Positions 25,040 to 33,897 of a DNA stretch of 64,000 nucleotides are shown here, one piece after another; position 1 is the first letter of the stretch; every line of letters starts with the position of its first letter. This DNA comes from an uncultured Paracoccaceae bacterium. GTDB lineage: Bacteria; Pseudomonadota; Alphaproteobacteria; Rhodobacterales; Rhodobacteraceae. The notes below the pieces were generated by a model. It saw nothing but the letters and a program-made list of their open reading frames with translations, was not told where the DNA came from and searched no databases. The DNA lies in contig CANLYJ010000002.1 in assembly GCA_947495295.1 (NCBI GenBank), positions 496,001 to 560,000 on the forward strand, given 5' to 3'. The translations under genes were made by a program, and so were the position numbers.

Positions 25040-26680
25040 GTGTCACGGCCTGATTTTGTCATTCTTTCTGGTGCCTTTGCATCATCCGGCTTGATTGCCG
25101 AATTTGGACGGCTGCCCCCTGCGATGCTGCCAATCGGCAATGCTAAGCTCTACGAGCACCAGATCGACTTCGCCTTGCGGGCTGCTGATACTGATCCACA
25201 AATCACATTGTCGCTCCCGGCCAATTATGAACTGGACACGTTTGATCGCGACAAGCTGGCGTCGCTGGGCGTCAACGTCGTAAAGGTTGATCCTGCGCTG
25301 ACTTTGAGCCAATCGCTTGCTTGCGTGCTTGAAGCAATCAATGCGCGCGGACCCTTGCAGTTGCTTCACGGCGATACCCTTTTGTCAGGGGCGGATTTCG
25401 GTCAGCCAGATAGTTTTGCGGTTAAACGAACAGCAGATTATTACAACTGGGGCGAAGTCATAGAGGAGGCAGACGGCTTCCGTCTCAAGACCAGCTTCGG
25501 CGACGGTGTGCGCAGGCGCAGGGTGCTTTGTGGGTACTTCAATCTGTCGGACGCAAATACGTTAAGATCGGTTCTTGAACCCGATGTGACATTTTTGGGC
25601 GCGCTGAATGCCTACAAGGCAAAAAAGCCAACCAAACTCCTTGAGGCGGATCGCTGGTTCGATTTTGGTCATGTGAATCTTTATTATCAAGCCCGCCGTG
25701 ATCTTCTCGTGACCAGAGCGCATAACAGCATTCGCTGCGAAGAAAACCGCTTGATCAAGTCAAGCGAAAATCGGGCCAAGATGATAGCTGAGGCGCATTG
25801 GTACCAGACCGTTCCAGCCTCGCTTCGGACCTATCTTCCAAACTATCTGGGCAGTCGGGACGTTACCCACCGCGATGTGCTAAGGCGGGAATACGATCTT
25901 GAATATCTGTTTCTGCCAAATCTGGCGGATCTGGCTGTCTATGGGGCGCTTCCAGTCTATCAATGGCGCATGATCTGCAACAAATGTCTTGATTGCTTGA
26001 CGAAATTTGACGCAATCGAACCGGGGCCTGACAATTCTGAGGGGACACCTGATTTCAGGGAAGCCCATTTTGACTTCTTGGTCCGTCGCAAGACATTGTC
26101 TCGGCTAAAAATGTTCAAAGCGGCCAGCAGCTTCGATGGTGAACGACCTCTCTTTTTGAATGGCAACGCTCTGCCATGTCTGGACGACATGGTCACGCAA
26201 CTCATCAGTCAAATACGCCCAACTGGCACGCAGGATGTGCGGATGTGGCATGGCGATTTCTTCTTTGGAAATATCCTTTACGACGGGCGATCAAGAGGGA
26301 TCAAGCTTGTTGATCCACGCGGGGAAAGCCTTGATGGCGTCGCAGGGATCTTTGGTGACAAGCGCTATGACCGGGCAAAACTATTACACTCTTTGATCGG
26401 TCAGTATGACCACATTATTGCCAATCGTGCTCGCTTTAGTCAGCCGACCGAAGGTGTATTTGAATTGACCTTTCCTCCGGCTTGTTTCGGCTCTGAGACG
26501 GCGGCGGTTATCGCCGGGATGACAGTTGGCACAGAGCCGCTCATGACAGCAGAGACACTGGCATTGACGGCCCTGCTATTTTTTTCGATGCTCCCGCTGC
26601 ATGCCGAGGATCCACACCGCCAGTTGGTTATGTTGGCGAATGGTGCTCGGCTTTATCAGCTCTCACAGAACTTTGGCTGA
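25040..26680 (+). CDS. Fusion of nucleotidyltransferase-like and choline/aminoglycoside kinase-like domains
   Basis: A 546-residue two-domain protein starting at GTG 25040. Residues 1 to about 220 resemble a sugar/choline-phosphate nucleotidyltransferase (LPPAMLPIGNAKLYEHQIDF; metal Asp in LQLLHGDTLL), but the glycine-rich G-x-G-x-R loop and the conserved Lys of the usual PK-x-LLP motif are missing, so this half may be inactive or altered. Residues from about 300 carry a kinase-like catalytic loop MWHGDFFFGNILYD followed by IKLVDPRG, the HGD-x4-N and D-x-R pattern of choline/ethanolamine and aminoglycoside kinases. The plan recalls LicC plus LicA. Inferred role: making an activated phospho-substituent for a surface polysaccharide. 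Confidence 0.75.
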   Translation: MSRPDFVILSGAFASSGLIAEFGRLPPAMLPIGNAKLYEHQIDFALRAADTDPQITLSLPANYELDTFDRDKLASLGVNVVKVDPALTLSQSLACVLEAINARGPLQLLHGDTLLSGADFGQPDSFAVKRTADYYNWGEVIEEADGFRLKTSFGDGVRRRRVLCGYFNLSDANTLRSVLEPDVTFLGALNAYKAKKPTKLLEADRWFDFGHVNLYYQARRDLLVTRAHNSIRCEENRLIKSSENRAKMIAEAHWYQTVPASLRTYLPNYLGSRDVTHRDVLRREYDLEYLFLPNLADLAVYGALPVYQWRMICNKCLDCLTKFDAIEPGPDNSEGTPDFREAHFDFLVRRKTLSRLKMFKAASSFDGERPLFLNGNALPCLDDMVTQLISQIRPTGTQDVRMWHGDFFFGNILYDGRSRGIKLVDPRGESLDGVAGIFGDKRYDRAKLLHSLIGQYDHIIANRARFSQPTEGVFELTFPPACFGSETAAVIAGMTVGTEPLMTAETLALTALLFFSMLPLHAEDPHRQLVMLANGARLYQLSQNFG

Positions 26681-26692
26681 CAGGACCACTGA

Positions 26693-29104
26693 ATGATCAT
26701 TTTTCCAATGGTAGGCGCCAGCAGCCGGTTTTCTTCGGCAGGTTACACGCTGCCGAAGTTTATGCTGCAAGTACTTGGTGTTAGTATCTTCCAGCATATT
26801 GTGAAGCAGTTTGTTGAGTTGAACACCACGGATGATTTTGTTTTTGTACTTCGCGCCGACGCCTTCGCAGAAAACTTTGTTCGTGCGGAATGTGCAGCGG
26901 CGGGGCTTCCCCAAAACCGACTCAAGATCGTCGTGTTATCAGAAATGACCCGCGGCCAGGCAGAGACCGTCCTGCGGGCGCTTGACGATCTGACGCCGCC
27001 ATCGGACGAACAGATCACGATTTTCAACATTGATACCATACGCTTGCCAAGACCTCTTCCAGACCTGTCGCAATGGCCCCAATGCGATGGGTATGTCGAA
27101 CTGTTCCTGGGCGAGGGCGAGCATTGGTCATTTGTAGACCCGGTAGACCCAGACGCCGTCCGTGCCGGAGCTGTAAGCGCGGCCCGTTCCGTTGCAGAAA
27201 AGAAGAGAATCTCTGACTTCTGCTCCGACGGTTTGTATATCTTTCGCAACGCCGCTGTGTTTCGAGACAGTTATCGGAAATGCCTGTCCGACATGCCTCA
27301 GGACGCGGAAATATATGTCGCACCACTATATCAGGAATTGATCGATCAGGGGCGGGACGTGCGTTGTGGTTTGATCGAAACAACGGATCTGCATTTTGCG
27401 GGGACGCCCGAAGAATATGAAGCGCTCGTCGCACAAGAAGCCCCAACCGACCTGAATGCATCGGTTGACCATGTCGCACAGACGATCATTGACACGACAA
27501 TGAGCGGCGTGACGCAAACCGGATATCTGTCGATATTGGCCCTTCTCACACGTCACGCCGATCTGATCGGGGAACCGAAGGTGACCCAAGCTGTAACGAT
27601 CTTCTTGACGCATTATGCACAGTTCAAACGGTTTGTTGGTTACGCGTTCTTGTCTCACCCAAAACATGAAAGCGTTGTGCAATACCAAGCAGCGCGAAAG
27701 CCCTTGGAGCCGATCGTTTTCCAATGTCTGCGCTCTTTGTTGAAAGAAAGCCGGTATAGTAGTGCGGCGGCCAACCTTGCCAGTTTTGCTTTATTGAACA
27801 ATGATGCTGACAGCATACGCGCGGAAAGCAAAATAATCCGGAAAGCCCTGTGCTTTATCGAATTTCCAACGCATAGCCTGTTGTTTCGTCCACTGAGCCG
27901 ACAATTCACGCCGGACGAAGTCTTTAAGCTATTTTTTACGCTCACACCCGCAGTTCCAACAGTTTCATATCTGTTTGCGCTGCACCTCCTTTCGATGTCG
28001 CTGAAACGGGGCAGCAAAAGACAGGTTGAAAACTACATAGCCGACACATTGCCTGAACTCGAGGCAAAAGCCGGTGCCCGAAAAGGTGCGCTTGATCCCT
28101 GCCAGATCGACATGATGAAAGTGCGGTTCAGTGCGCCAAAACGCTCTGTGCTTGAAAAGATCTCTGCGCGCTTTGCACCAAAACGGTCCGTTGGCTCACG
28201 CCCAAAGGTGGCTCTTCTTCTGTCTGGGCAGATGCGCAATTACACCGAAGTCGCGAAATTGTTTCAGGAACCCTGGACGGCAGATTTTGATATCGATGTC
28301 TTCATATCGACATGGAAAGACCGTGGAACACCGCCCGTCCGCCTGAAAACAGAGCTTCGCGGCTATGACCCCTCAATCCGGCGCACCATTATGGAAATCA
28401 CGCGGATCCACGATATTGATCAGGCCACTTTTGAACGGCTCTATCACCGCACAGGCGTAGATGAGCCGGTAACGGTTGAAGAACTTGAAACAGCGTTTGC
28501 CGCAAAGGTTGTCGAAATTGATGTTGAAGGTGAAACCACACCAAGGTTCGGCCATAATCAGGAGCGGATGTTCTACAAGATTTCGTCGGCCTTCGAAGCT
28601 GCAAAGCGTTACGGCCCTTATGATGCCTATGTGCGAATACGTCCGGATCTCCAATTCGGTATCACGGGCAAGCAGATTGCGCCTTTGATTTACGACGTGA
28701 TTGGCATGGAACCAAAAGTTATCGTGAAAAACGTCCCTCTTTACGAGTCACAGGTCCCGTTTGTGGATGATAACTTTTGTATCGCAAATACCGGCGGAAT
28801 GAACATTTACCGGGGCACATTTGATGCGTTTCGCTCTACAAATCGTCGCTGTATGGGAAACCCAAAGACGGGTGTGTTGAAACCCCACGAAGGCCTGGCG
28901 GCATGGTTGTTGCTCAACGGCGTTGAGATTGGATTTTTGCCCAAGGATGAGGATTGGACATACGCCGATAACAACATCTGCTCGGCCGATGACATGATCC
29001 GACATCTCGCAAACCTGCCGCAACATGATGTGGATGTCGGCTTCGTGAAAGCTTTGCAAGATGGTTTGCGTCCTTTTAGTTCAGCTTCCGCGTCCCAGAG
29101 CTAG
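26693..29104 (+). CDS. Multidomain nucleotidyltransferase / glycan-transferase-like capsule protein
   Basis: An 803-residue protein in at least three parts. Residues 1 to about 250 are a nucleotidyltransferase with intact motifs: FPMVGASSRFSSAGYTLPKF (GxSSRF loop and PK lysine), the metal Asp in ITIFNIDTI, and FCSDGLYIFRNAAVF. Residues about 260-480 are helical and unassigned. Residues from about 500 (RPKVALLLSGQMRNYTEVAK, then DIDVFISTWKDRG) resemble a glycosyltransferase-like domain seen in bacterial capsule loci, with AYVRIRPDLQF as a further block. It follows the kinase fusion by 12 bases. The N-terminal half could activate the moiety produced upstream and the C-terminal half transfer it, which is inference. 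Confidence 0.75.
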   Translation: MIIFPMVGASSRFSSAGYTLPKFMLQVLGVSIFQHIVKQFVELNTTDDFVFVLRADAFAENFVRAECAAAGLPQNRLKIVVLSEMTRGQAETVLRALDDLTPPSDEQITIFNIDTIRLPRPLPDLSQWPQCDGYVELFLGEGEHWSFVDPVDPDAVRAGAVSAARSVAEKKRISDFCSDGLYIFRNAAVFRDSYRKCLSDMPQDAEIYVAPLYQELIDQGRDVRCGLIETTDLHFAGTPEEYEALVAQEAPTDLNASVDHVAQTIIDTTMSGVTQTGYLSILALLTRHADLIGEPKVTQAVTIFLTHYAQFKRFVGYAFLSHPKHESVVQYQAARKPLEPIVFQCLRSLLKESRYSSAAANLASFALLNNDADSIRAESKIIRKALCFIEFPTHSLLFRPLSRQFTPDEVFKLFFTLTPAVPTVSYLFALHLLSMSLKRGSKRQVENYIADTLPELEAKAGARKGALDPCQIDMMKVRFSAPKRSVLEKISARFAPKRSVGSRPKVALLLSGQMRNYTEVAKLFQEPWTADFDIDVFISTWKDRGTPPVRLKTELRGYDPSIRRTIMEITRIHDIDQATFERLYHRTGVDEPVTVEELETAFAAKVVEIDVEGETTPRFGHNQERMFYKISSAFEAAKRYGPYDAYVRIRPDLQFGITGKQIAPLIYDVIGMEPKVIVKNVPLYESQVPFVDDNFCIANTGGMNIYRGTFDAFRSTNRRCMGNPKTGVLKPHEGLAAWLLLNGVEIGFLPKDEDWTYADNNICSADDMIRHLANLPQHDVDVGFVKALQDGLRPFSSASASQS

Positions 29105-29247
29105 CCCGGCACCGTACGGGCAAAGCATGGTGTTTCCTTTCGTTTTGAGAAAAGGTCCGCTTGATCAGGTGCCACGGACTTGCGCTGCAGCATGTGGCTG
29201 CCACATAAGGCAAAGTACATTAGAGGCACCATAAGGGACCCGCAATC

Positions 29248-30282
29248 ATGCGAGAACAACAAGAAAAATACGAAAAGATGCTCGACGAGGGATTGCAGGC
29301 GCTCGAAGATGTTTCGGACTTGTATTGCCCAACCAATTTTTGGGATCATGGCGTGCGCGACATCGTCAGAGATTTTCGCGAGCTTGGACTGAAGCACTTC
29401 AAACGGTGGCCGTCCGGCAGTTGGTTTTTCGCACCCAAATACGTGAATGCCTACGCGGATCAATCGATGGCTGCTGTGGTTGAGGCGGTAACAGAGCGCA
29501 ACTTCGTCGCAACTGAAACACAGCTACGGCGCATCCTTGATGGGACGCAAGAGGCGCTGAATGAATGGGACAAGGCCGGGATCATCTGGAATAAGAAGAA
29601 CTGGCCCACAAAGCATGATTTCGGCGAAAGCCTGGTCGGTGATCCGGACTCTTTCCAGTATCCGCGAGGCGAGAACAAGCCCGGTGTTACGAAGGCGTTC
29701 ATGAACTACAAGATCTTGTTCGCACTTTTGTCGCGCCACATGAAGAAGGTGCCGCAATCGGTGCTTGAACTTGGCGGCGGCTACGGCGTGGCGGCAGATG
29801 TATTATTTGGGGTCAACCCGCGCGCTGTGTACTATGATTATGACCTGCCTCCGTTGAGCATCGTCGCGCGCTATTACTTAGATCAGGCCCATGCAGACAA
29901 ATCCTACCGGGTTGGCCAGTCATGGGACCTTCCAAAGCATCGTGACCCCGTTGATGTGTTCATCAACAGCTTTTCATTGCAAGAAATGGAACCGCATGTT
30001 GTGGAAAACTATGTCAACGATGTTGCGAATATCGGACCCGAGTACATCGTTTCTTTGAACTCGACCAAAGGAAAGGTGGTTGCTGCATCAAAGGAAGAAG
30101 TTGGCGTTTTCGAACAGGTCACATCAGCGATGATCGAGGCCTGTTTTGAGGAGCGTGGCTACACAAAACTAGCCCGCTATCGGCACCCCTACCAGCGATC
30201 ATCTGCAACCGCACTGATCATGAAAAAAGCACCTATGAAGGGGTGGTTCAAAAGAAGCCGGCGACCGGTATCCAAACCGTGA
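29248..30282 (+). CDS. Putative sugar O-methyltransferase
   Basis: A 344-residue protein with a SAM-binding glycine loop, SVLELGGGYGVAADVLFG, followed by AVYYDYDLPPLSIVARYYL. The N-terminal half (DLYCPTNFWDHGVRDIVRDF, WFFAPKYVNAYA) matches my recollection of the putative sugar O-methyltransferase family found in polysaccharide clusters. DVFINSFSLQEMEP occupies the post-motif region. The C-terminal 20 residues are basic. It lies 143 bases after the multidomain gene on the same strand and probably completes that modification unit. The sugar acted on is unknown. Confidence 0.75.
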   Translation: MREQQEKYEKMLDEGLQALEDVSDLYCPTNFWDHGVRDIVRDFRELGLKHFKRWPSGSWFFAPKYVNAYADQSMAAVVEAVTERNFVATETQLRRILDGTQEALNEWDKAGIIWNKKNWPTKHDFGESLVGDPDSFQYPRGENKPGVTKAFMNYKILFALLSRHMKKVPQSVLELGGGYGVAADVLFGVNPRAVYYDYDLPPLSIVARYYLDQAHADKSYRVGQSWDLPKHRDPVDVFINSFSLQEMEPHVVENYVNDVANIGPEYIVSLNSTKGKVVAASKEEVGVFEQVTSAMIEACFEERGYTKLARYRHPYQRSSATALIMKKAPMKGWFKRSRRPVSKP

Positions 30283-30320
30283 TGAATATCATGCAACACA
30301 TGGGTGACCGATGGGCATCG

Positions 30321-30343
30321 CAAGAAGTTGTGCAGACTTCTTG
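30321..30343. terminator. Hairpin between convergent genes
   Basis: CAAGAAGT and ACTTCTTG form a perfect 8-base stem with a 7-base loop in the gap between the methyltransferase gene (+) and the S41 protease-like gene (-). It could terminate transcription from either side. No long T-run. Confidence 0.45.
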
Positions 30344-30361
30344 GTGACCGGTACATCATGT

Positions 30362-31792
30362 TCAGTGCGAGTGACTGACCCGGATATGCGCGCTGAGTTC
30401 CTCCACGGCGGCAGGGTGGCGGCTGACGAGATCGGTTTCCGAGAAGATGTCGATCGGGCGTTCCGGGGCAATGCCGCGGCCTTCCCATAATATGCCGTCG
30501 GGGTCGTAATAGACCTCGTTGGACATCCCGATTTCCCAGCCGTTGGGCAGTGACTTGTAAAGGATATCCGAGAGCGCGCCTTGGGTTGCCTGCCCGACAT
30601 GGGTGACCTGCGGCAAGGCGCGCAAGGCAAGTGTCATGATTTCGCCCGCGCTCACCGTCGATTGCGTCGTCATCAGATAGACGGGGCCATTGAATGACGG
30701 GCGGTCAGTGGGTTCGATATAGACGGGTGTCGCGGCGGTATGTTGCGCATCAAAGGCTTGTTTTGTGAGCACAAGACGCTTTTGGTCAGCAAAGCGGGCA
30801 GCGATTTCGCGCCCCAGATAGTCATGACCGCCAAAGTTAACACTTGCATCTATGATGACCGCCTCGACGCCTGCATCGGCGAAGTCTGTCATGATGTCAT
30901 CCATGACCTCGTTCACGACCCTGTATTCATTTTCGTCGTCAGGATCGTCCGGGATTGACAGGGTTCCTGGTTCGGCAAAGCCCGTCAGCATCAGAACGGC
31001 AATATAGCCGATATTGCCATCTATCAGGCCATATTGGATCTTGCCGCCTGCTGCTTGGGTGCCAGCACCCTGCAATACCTGCTCATTGATACCATTAACC
31101 CAATAGGCTTCCAGTTGCTCAAGAAAGACTGCGTCCTCACTTATGCCAAGCGCCGCTGCACGTCGGGCCACGCCACGGCTCAGCGGCGTTGTCTTTGGCG
31201 CTGCATTGTAATTGACCCCGTCAATCTCGGCCTCAAGTTCCAGATGGCCGTCCTTTAGTGGCGCGATCATTTCGGCAAACAGTTGAAACAACGCTGCATC
31301 TGTCATTTCAGGTGAAAGGCTTTGCCTTGCGGTTTTTACCTGATGGTCCCAATTCACGTCATAGAGGTCAAAAAAGGCGTAATGGGTAGAAAAAACATCG
31401 GCAAATGCCTGAAAGTTCCCCTCGGTCGTGTCGGTAGCGGGTGACAGGCAAGCGCCAGGAAGCGACGCTTGGCGCGTAAAGACCGTTCGGTGCGGTTCGT
31501 AGGTGACGCCGAAATCAAACACATCCTCGGTCTTTGACGGATGAACAGTGTCTGAAGTCAGAAACATGTCCAGCTCTGAACTCGCATTGTAATCCAGAAT
31601 GCAGGTATCACCTGCGAGGTGGTACAGTTCCTGATTATCTTGTCTGACGTCGATGACATAGCCATAGCCATCGCTGACCCAAACACCTTCCGATATACCC
31701 AGTTCGGCCAATAGCTTTGCAGTCGTGCCACCGCAGGCGACCAGTGAAGCGAGGGTCACCGCCGAAATGATGCCGATTGTTGATTGTCGCAT
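30362..31792 (-). CDS. S41-family (C-terminal processing-like) peptidase, lipoprotein
   Basis: A 476-residue protein with a lipoprotein signal (hydrophobic residues 6-18, lipobox LVAC at 17-20). The C-terminal half is a tail-specific-protease-like domain: YGLIDGNIGYIAVLMLTGF, AVIIDASVNFGGHD, then MTTQSTVSAGEIMTLALRAL, where the Ser of the STVSAGE block is the expected nucleophile, and VGQATQGALSDIL. I see no clear PDZ domain, and the N-terminal part (about residues 20-180) is unassigned. It is probably anchored in the periplasm. It is isolated on the minus strand in the middle of the polysaccharide region. Confidence 0.85.
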   Translation of the reverse strand: MRQSTIGIISAVTLASLVACGGTTAKLLAELGISEGVWVSDGYGYVIDVRQDNQELYHLAGDTCILDYNASSELDMFLTSDTVHPSKTEDVFDFGVTYEPHRTVFTRQASLPGACLSPATDTTEGNFQAFADVFSTHYAFFDLYDVNWDHQVKTARQSLSPEMTDAALFQLFAEMIAPLKDGHLELEAEIDGVNYNAAPKTTPLSRGVARRAAALGISEDAVFLEQLEAYWVNGINEQVLQGAGTQAAGGKIQYGLIDGNIGYIAVLMLTGFAEPGTLSIPDDPDDENEYRVVNEVMDDIMTDFADAGVEAVIIDASVNFGGHDYLGREIAARFADQKRLVLTKQAFDAQHTAATPVYIEPTDRPSFNGPVYLMTTQSTVSAGEIMTLALRALPQVTHVGQATQGALSDILYKSLPNGWEIGMSNEVYYDPDGILWEGRGIAPERPIDIFSETDLVSRHPAAVEELSAHIRVSHSH

Positions 31793-31969
31793 TAGAACTT
31801 GCCTAGATTGGTTTTTGATTTCCGATCCCTAGCGCAACATATGTGACCTTTCGTCTGATCCTTTCGGGACGGACAGTTTGGCGCACATGATGTCGATCTG
31901 CTTGTCCGGGGATCGGGCCCTTGGCAGGCAACCGCAGGTGGCTAATAAACAATTGCCGCGAAGGCGGAT

Positions 31970-32182
31970 TTATTCGCCGCCCAATATGCCTTCCATTCCG
32001 TCTTTGAACCCTTCTGCAAAGAGGACGCCCAGAACGACAGTTGTCACAGTCACAATCGCCAGACCAACGGTAATACCATTGTAACGGCTTGTGCGTTCGG
32101 CTTCTGTTTCGTTGGGCGGCGCGGCGCAGGCGGGCACCATCGCTATCCCCAAAATGAGTCCAAGTCTCAGGATGATGTTCAT
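31970..32182 (-). CDS. Small lipoprotein with a membrane segment
   Basis: A 70-residue protein: a signal sequence MNIILRLGLILGIAMVPACA with lipobox VPAC (lipidated Cys19), a short polar stretch (NETEAERTSRYNG) and a second hydrophobic segment at about residues 37-54 (ITVGLAIVTVTTVVLGVLF). No family recognised. The reading frame is open far upstream but only this ATG gives a sensible signal peptide. Confidence 0.6.
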   Translation of the reverse strand: MNIILRLGLILGIAMVPACAAPPNETEAERTSRYNGITVGLAIVTVTTVVLGVLFAEGFKDGMEGILGGE

Positions 32183-32221
32183 GGGGCGTTGTCTTTCAAT
32201 CTCAATGTTTTGACGGTCGCC

Positions 32222-32250
32222 GCAGGCCGCCGTATCGTTTGGCGGCCTGC
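32222..32250 (-). terminator. Terminator-like hairpin after small lipoprotein gene
   Basis: GCAGGCCGCC (32222-32231) pairs perfectly with GGCGGCCTGC (32241-32250) around a 9-base loop, with a further GGTC/GACC pairing outside a bulge. It lies 42 bases beyond the stop of the lipoprotein gene at 32292-32609. Confidence 0.55.
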
Positions 32251-32291
32251 GACCTGGCTTTGTGAGTGGTGGGGTTGGTGGGTCGTCTGGG

Positions 32292-32609
32292 TTAGGTGCA
32301 GCCTTTCTGAGCGAAAACGCGGTTGAGCTTGTCGATCTCGCTCTGAGCGGCGGCACCAGTAATATCACCAGCAATCGATTCAACGCCGCCAGTGATCTCG
32401 TCGGCCTTGTTGTCTGCTGCCAGCATGTCGATGGTCCCGAAAACACTATCAACGGCGGCATCATCCCTTGTTTGTGTTGCCTTGCCGATTTCAAGTGCCA
32501 ACTGCGTGCAGCTCATGCTGGTGAGCGGCCTTTCGTCTGTTGTGCAAGCGCCAAGCGCCAAAGCAGTGGCAATAGCGGCGCTCAGTGTCATGTTTGTCTT
32601 GATTGTCAT
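32292..32609 (-). CDS. Small lipoprotein, hypothetical
   Basis: A 105-residue protein. MTIKTNMTLSAAIATALALG is the signal sequence and ALGAC a lipobox giving Cys22. The mature part is helical (SMSCTQLALEIGKATQTRDD, then QSEIDKLNRVFAQKGC) with three cysteines in total, so a disulfide between the Cys in SMSCTQ and the C-terminal Cys is possible. AAGGAA precedes the ATG by about 8 bases. The frame is open upstream to 32717, but that would lack a signal peptide at its start. No family recognised. It follows the alpha/beta hydrolase gene by 89 bases. Confidence 0.65.
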   Translation of the reverse strand: MTIKTNMTLSAAIATALALGACTTDERPLTSMSCTQLALEIGKATQTRDDAAVDSVFGTIDMLAADNKADEITGGVESIAGDITGAAAQSEIDKLNRVFAQKGCT

Positions 32610-32698
32610 TTTCGTTTTTCCTTGTTTGTTTTTGGTGCAGCAACCCGACCGCCGGGTGCTGCGTTCTGAGGGGGTTGTGGGATCGGCAGTGGACAGAC

Positions 32699-33853
32699 CT
32701 AGAGGGCGCCAATCCATTTGCTGATCCGGTTCAGGACATCGACCGAGATTGTGGTTTCAATTTCGGAGTATTCAGAGGGCAGGCCTGTCTGGGACGGCTG
32801 GAACAGGTGATTCATACCGGGGATCACCTGCACCTCGGAACGCGGGTGGCGCAGCGATGCGCGCATGACGGGGGCTTCTTCCTTGGCAGAGACTTGCAAA
32901 TCGGTTTCGCCAAACAGCGCCAGGACCGGATTTGACAGGGCACGTAACGCCGCGCTTGAATCGTAGGCGGCGTAGCTCACCCCCCAACGGGTCGCAAATT
33001 GATCCAGGAATGCCCGTCGATCACGCCGGCCGAGCCCCTGCGATGCAAGGTAGTCGTCCAGGTTTTCGCGAACCTCCGACAGCGGGGCTTTTTGTGCCAG
33101 AATGGCGGACCCCATTTGATACTGGGTCGTCGCAAGGTCAATCAGGGCTTCATCTGCCCCTTCTGCACGCATCAGGTCAGCGGTTTGCGTCGCGACGACA
33201 TAGGGCAAGAGCGGGCGCGCAGCACCGGCCAGAAATACCATAAAATCAGGATCAGTCTGCCGTGCGGCAACCGGTGCGATATAGCCGCCTTCGGAATGGC
33301 CGATATAGCCAATCGCCGTGTCGTCAATTTCAGCACGGCTTTCCAGATAGCGGAATGCACCAGCGGCATCATCAGCAAAATCATAAAGATCTGCTGTGTC
33401 GTAGTCCCCTGTGCTTTCTGCATAGCCGCGATCATCATATCGCAAGACGGCAAAGCCCGCGCGTGTCAGATGATCAGACAGGACAAGAAATGGTTTGTGG
33501 CCAGCCAGTGCTTCGTTCCGGTCTTGCGGGCCAGAGCCAGAGATCAGCACAACCGCCTTAAACGGCCCACCGACCTGCGGCATTGTCAGCTCTCCTGCCA
33601 GGGTTACGCCTGATCCCCCCGCAAAGCGGACGGATTCGACCTTGTAACGCCTGTCATCTGGGTCCTGAGGACGTTTGGACAGTCCGGTGAGTGCAGTGCA
33701 TGCAGACAAAAGCAAGGCAGCGCCAAGCGTTATTTTGCTACCGTAAACAATACGCCGACGGAATTTTTGGTTGGGGTTAAGCCGTGTCTTTTCTTTGTAT
33801 GGCGCAGCGATAAGCCTGCGCCATACAGCGGTGACGGGGCGACGGGATGTCAT
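32699..33853 (-). CDS. Alpha/beta hydrolase, likely lipoprotein or membrane-anchored
   Basis: A 384-residue serine hydrolase. The triad is visible: Ser in YIGHSEGGYIA (G-x-S-x-G), Asp in LALFGETDLQVS and His in IPGMNHLFQ. VVLISGSGPQDRN holds the oxyanion strand and LRYDDRGYAEST the usual D-x-R-G-x-G-like turn. The N-terminus is long and basic (about 38 residues) before a hydrophobic segment ending LLLSACTALTG, which contains a lipobox; export from such a late signal is possible but unproven. AGGAGA lies 6-7 bases before the ATG, supporting this start. Substrate unknown; acyl esterases and peptidases share this pattern. Confidence 0.85.
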   Translation of the reverse strand: MTSRRPVTAVWRRLIAAPYKEKTRLNPNQKFRRRIVYGSKITLGAALLLSACTALTGLSKRPQDPDDRRYKVESVRFAGGSGVTLAGELTMPQVGGPFKAVVLISGSGPQDRNEALAGHKPFLVLSDHLTRAGFAVLRYDDRGYAESTGDYDTADLYDFADDAAGAFRYLESRAEIDDTAIGYIGHSEGGYIAPVAARQTDPDFMVFLAGAARPLLPYVVATQTADLMRAEGADEALIDLATTQYQMGSAILAQKAPLSEVRENLDDYLASQGLGRRDRRAFLDQFATRWGVSYAAYDSSAALRALSNPVLALFGETDLQVSAKEEAPVMRASLRHPRSEVQVIPGMNHLFQPSQTGLPSEYSEIETTISVDVLNRISKWIGAL

Positions 33854-33897
33854 TTTAGGTCTCCTGATCAGTCTTGATGCGATCAGGTTGCGCGAAC

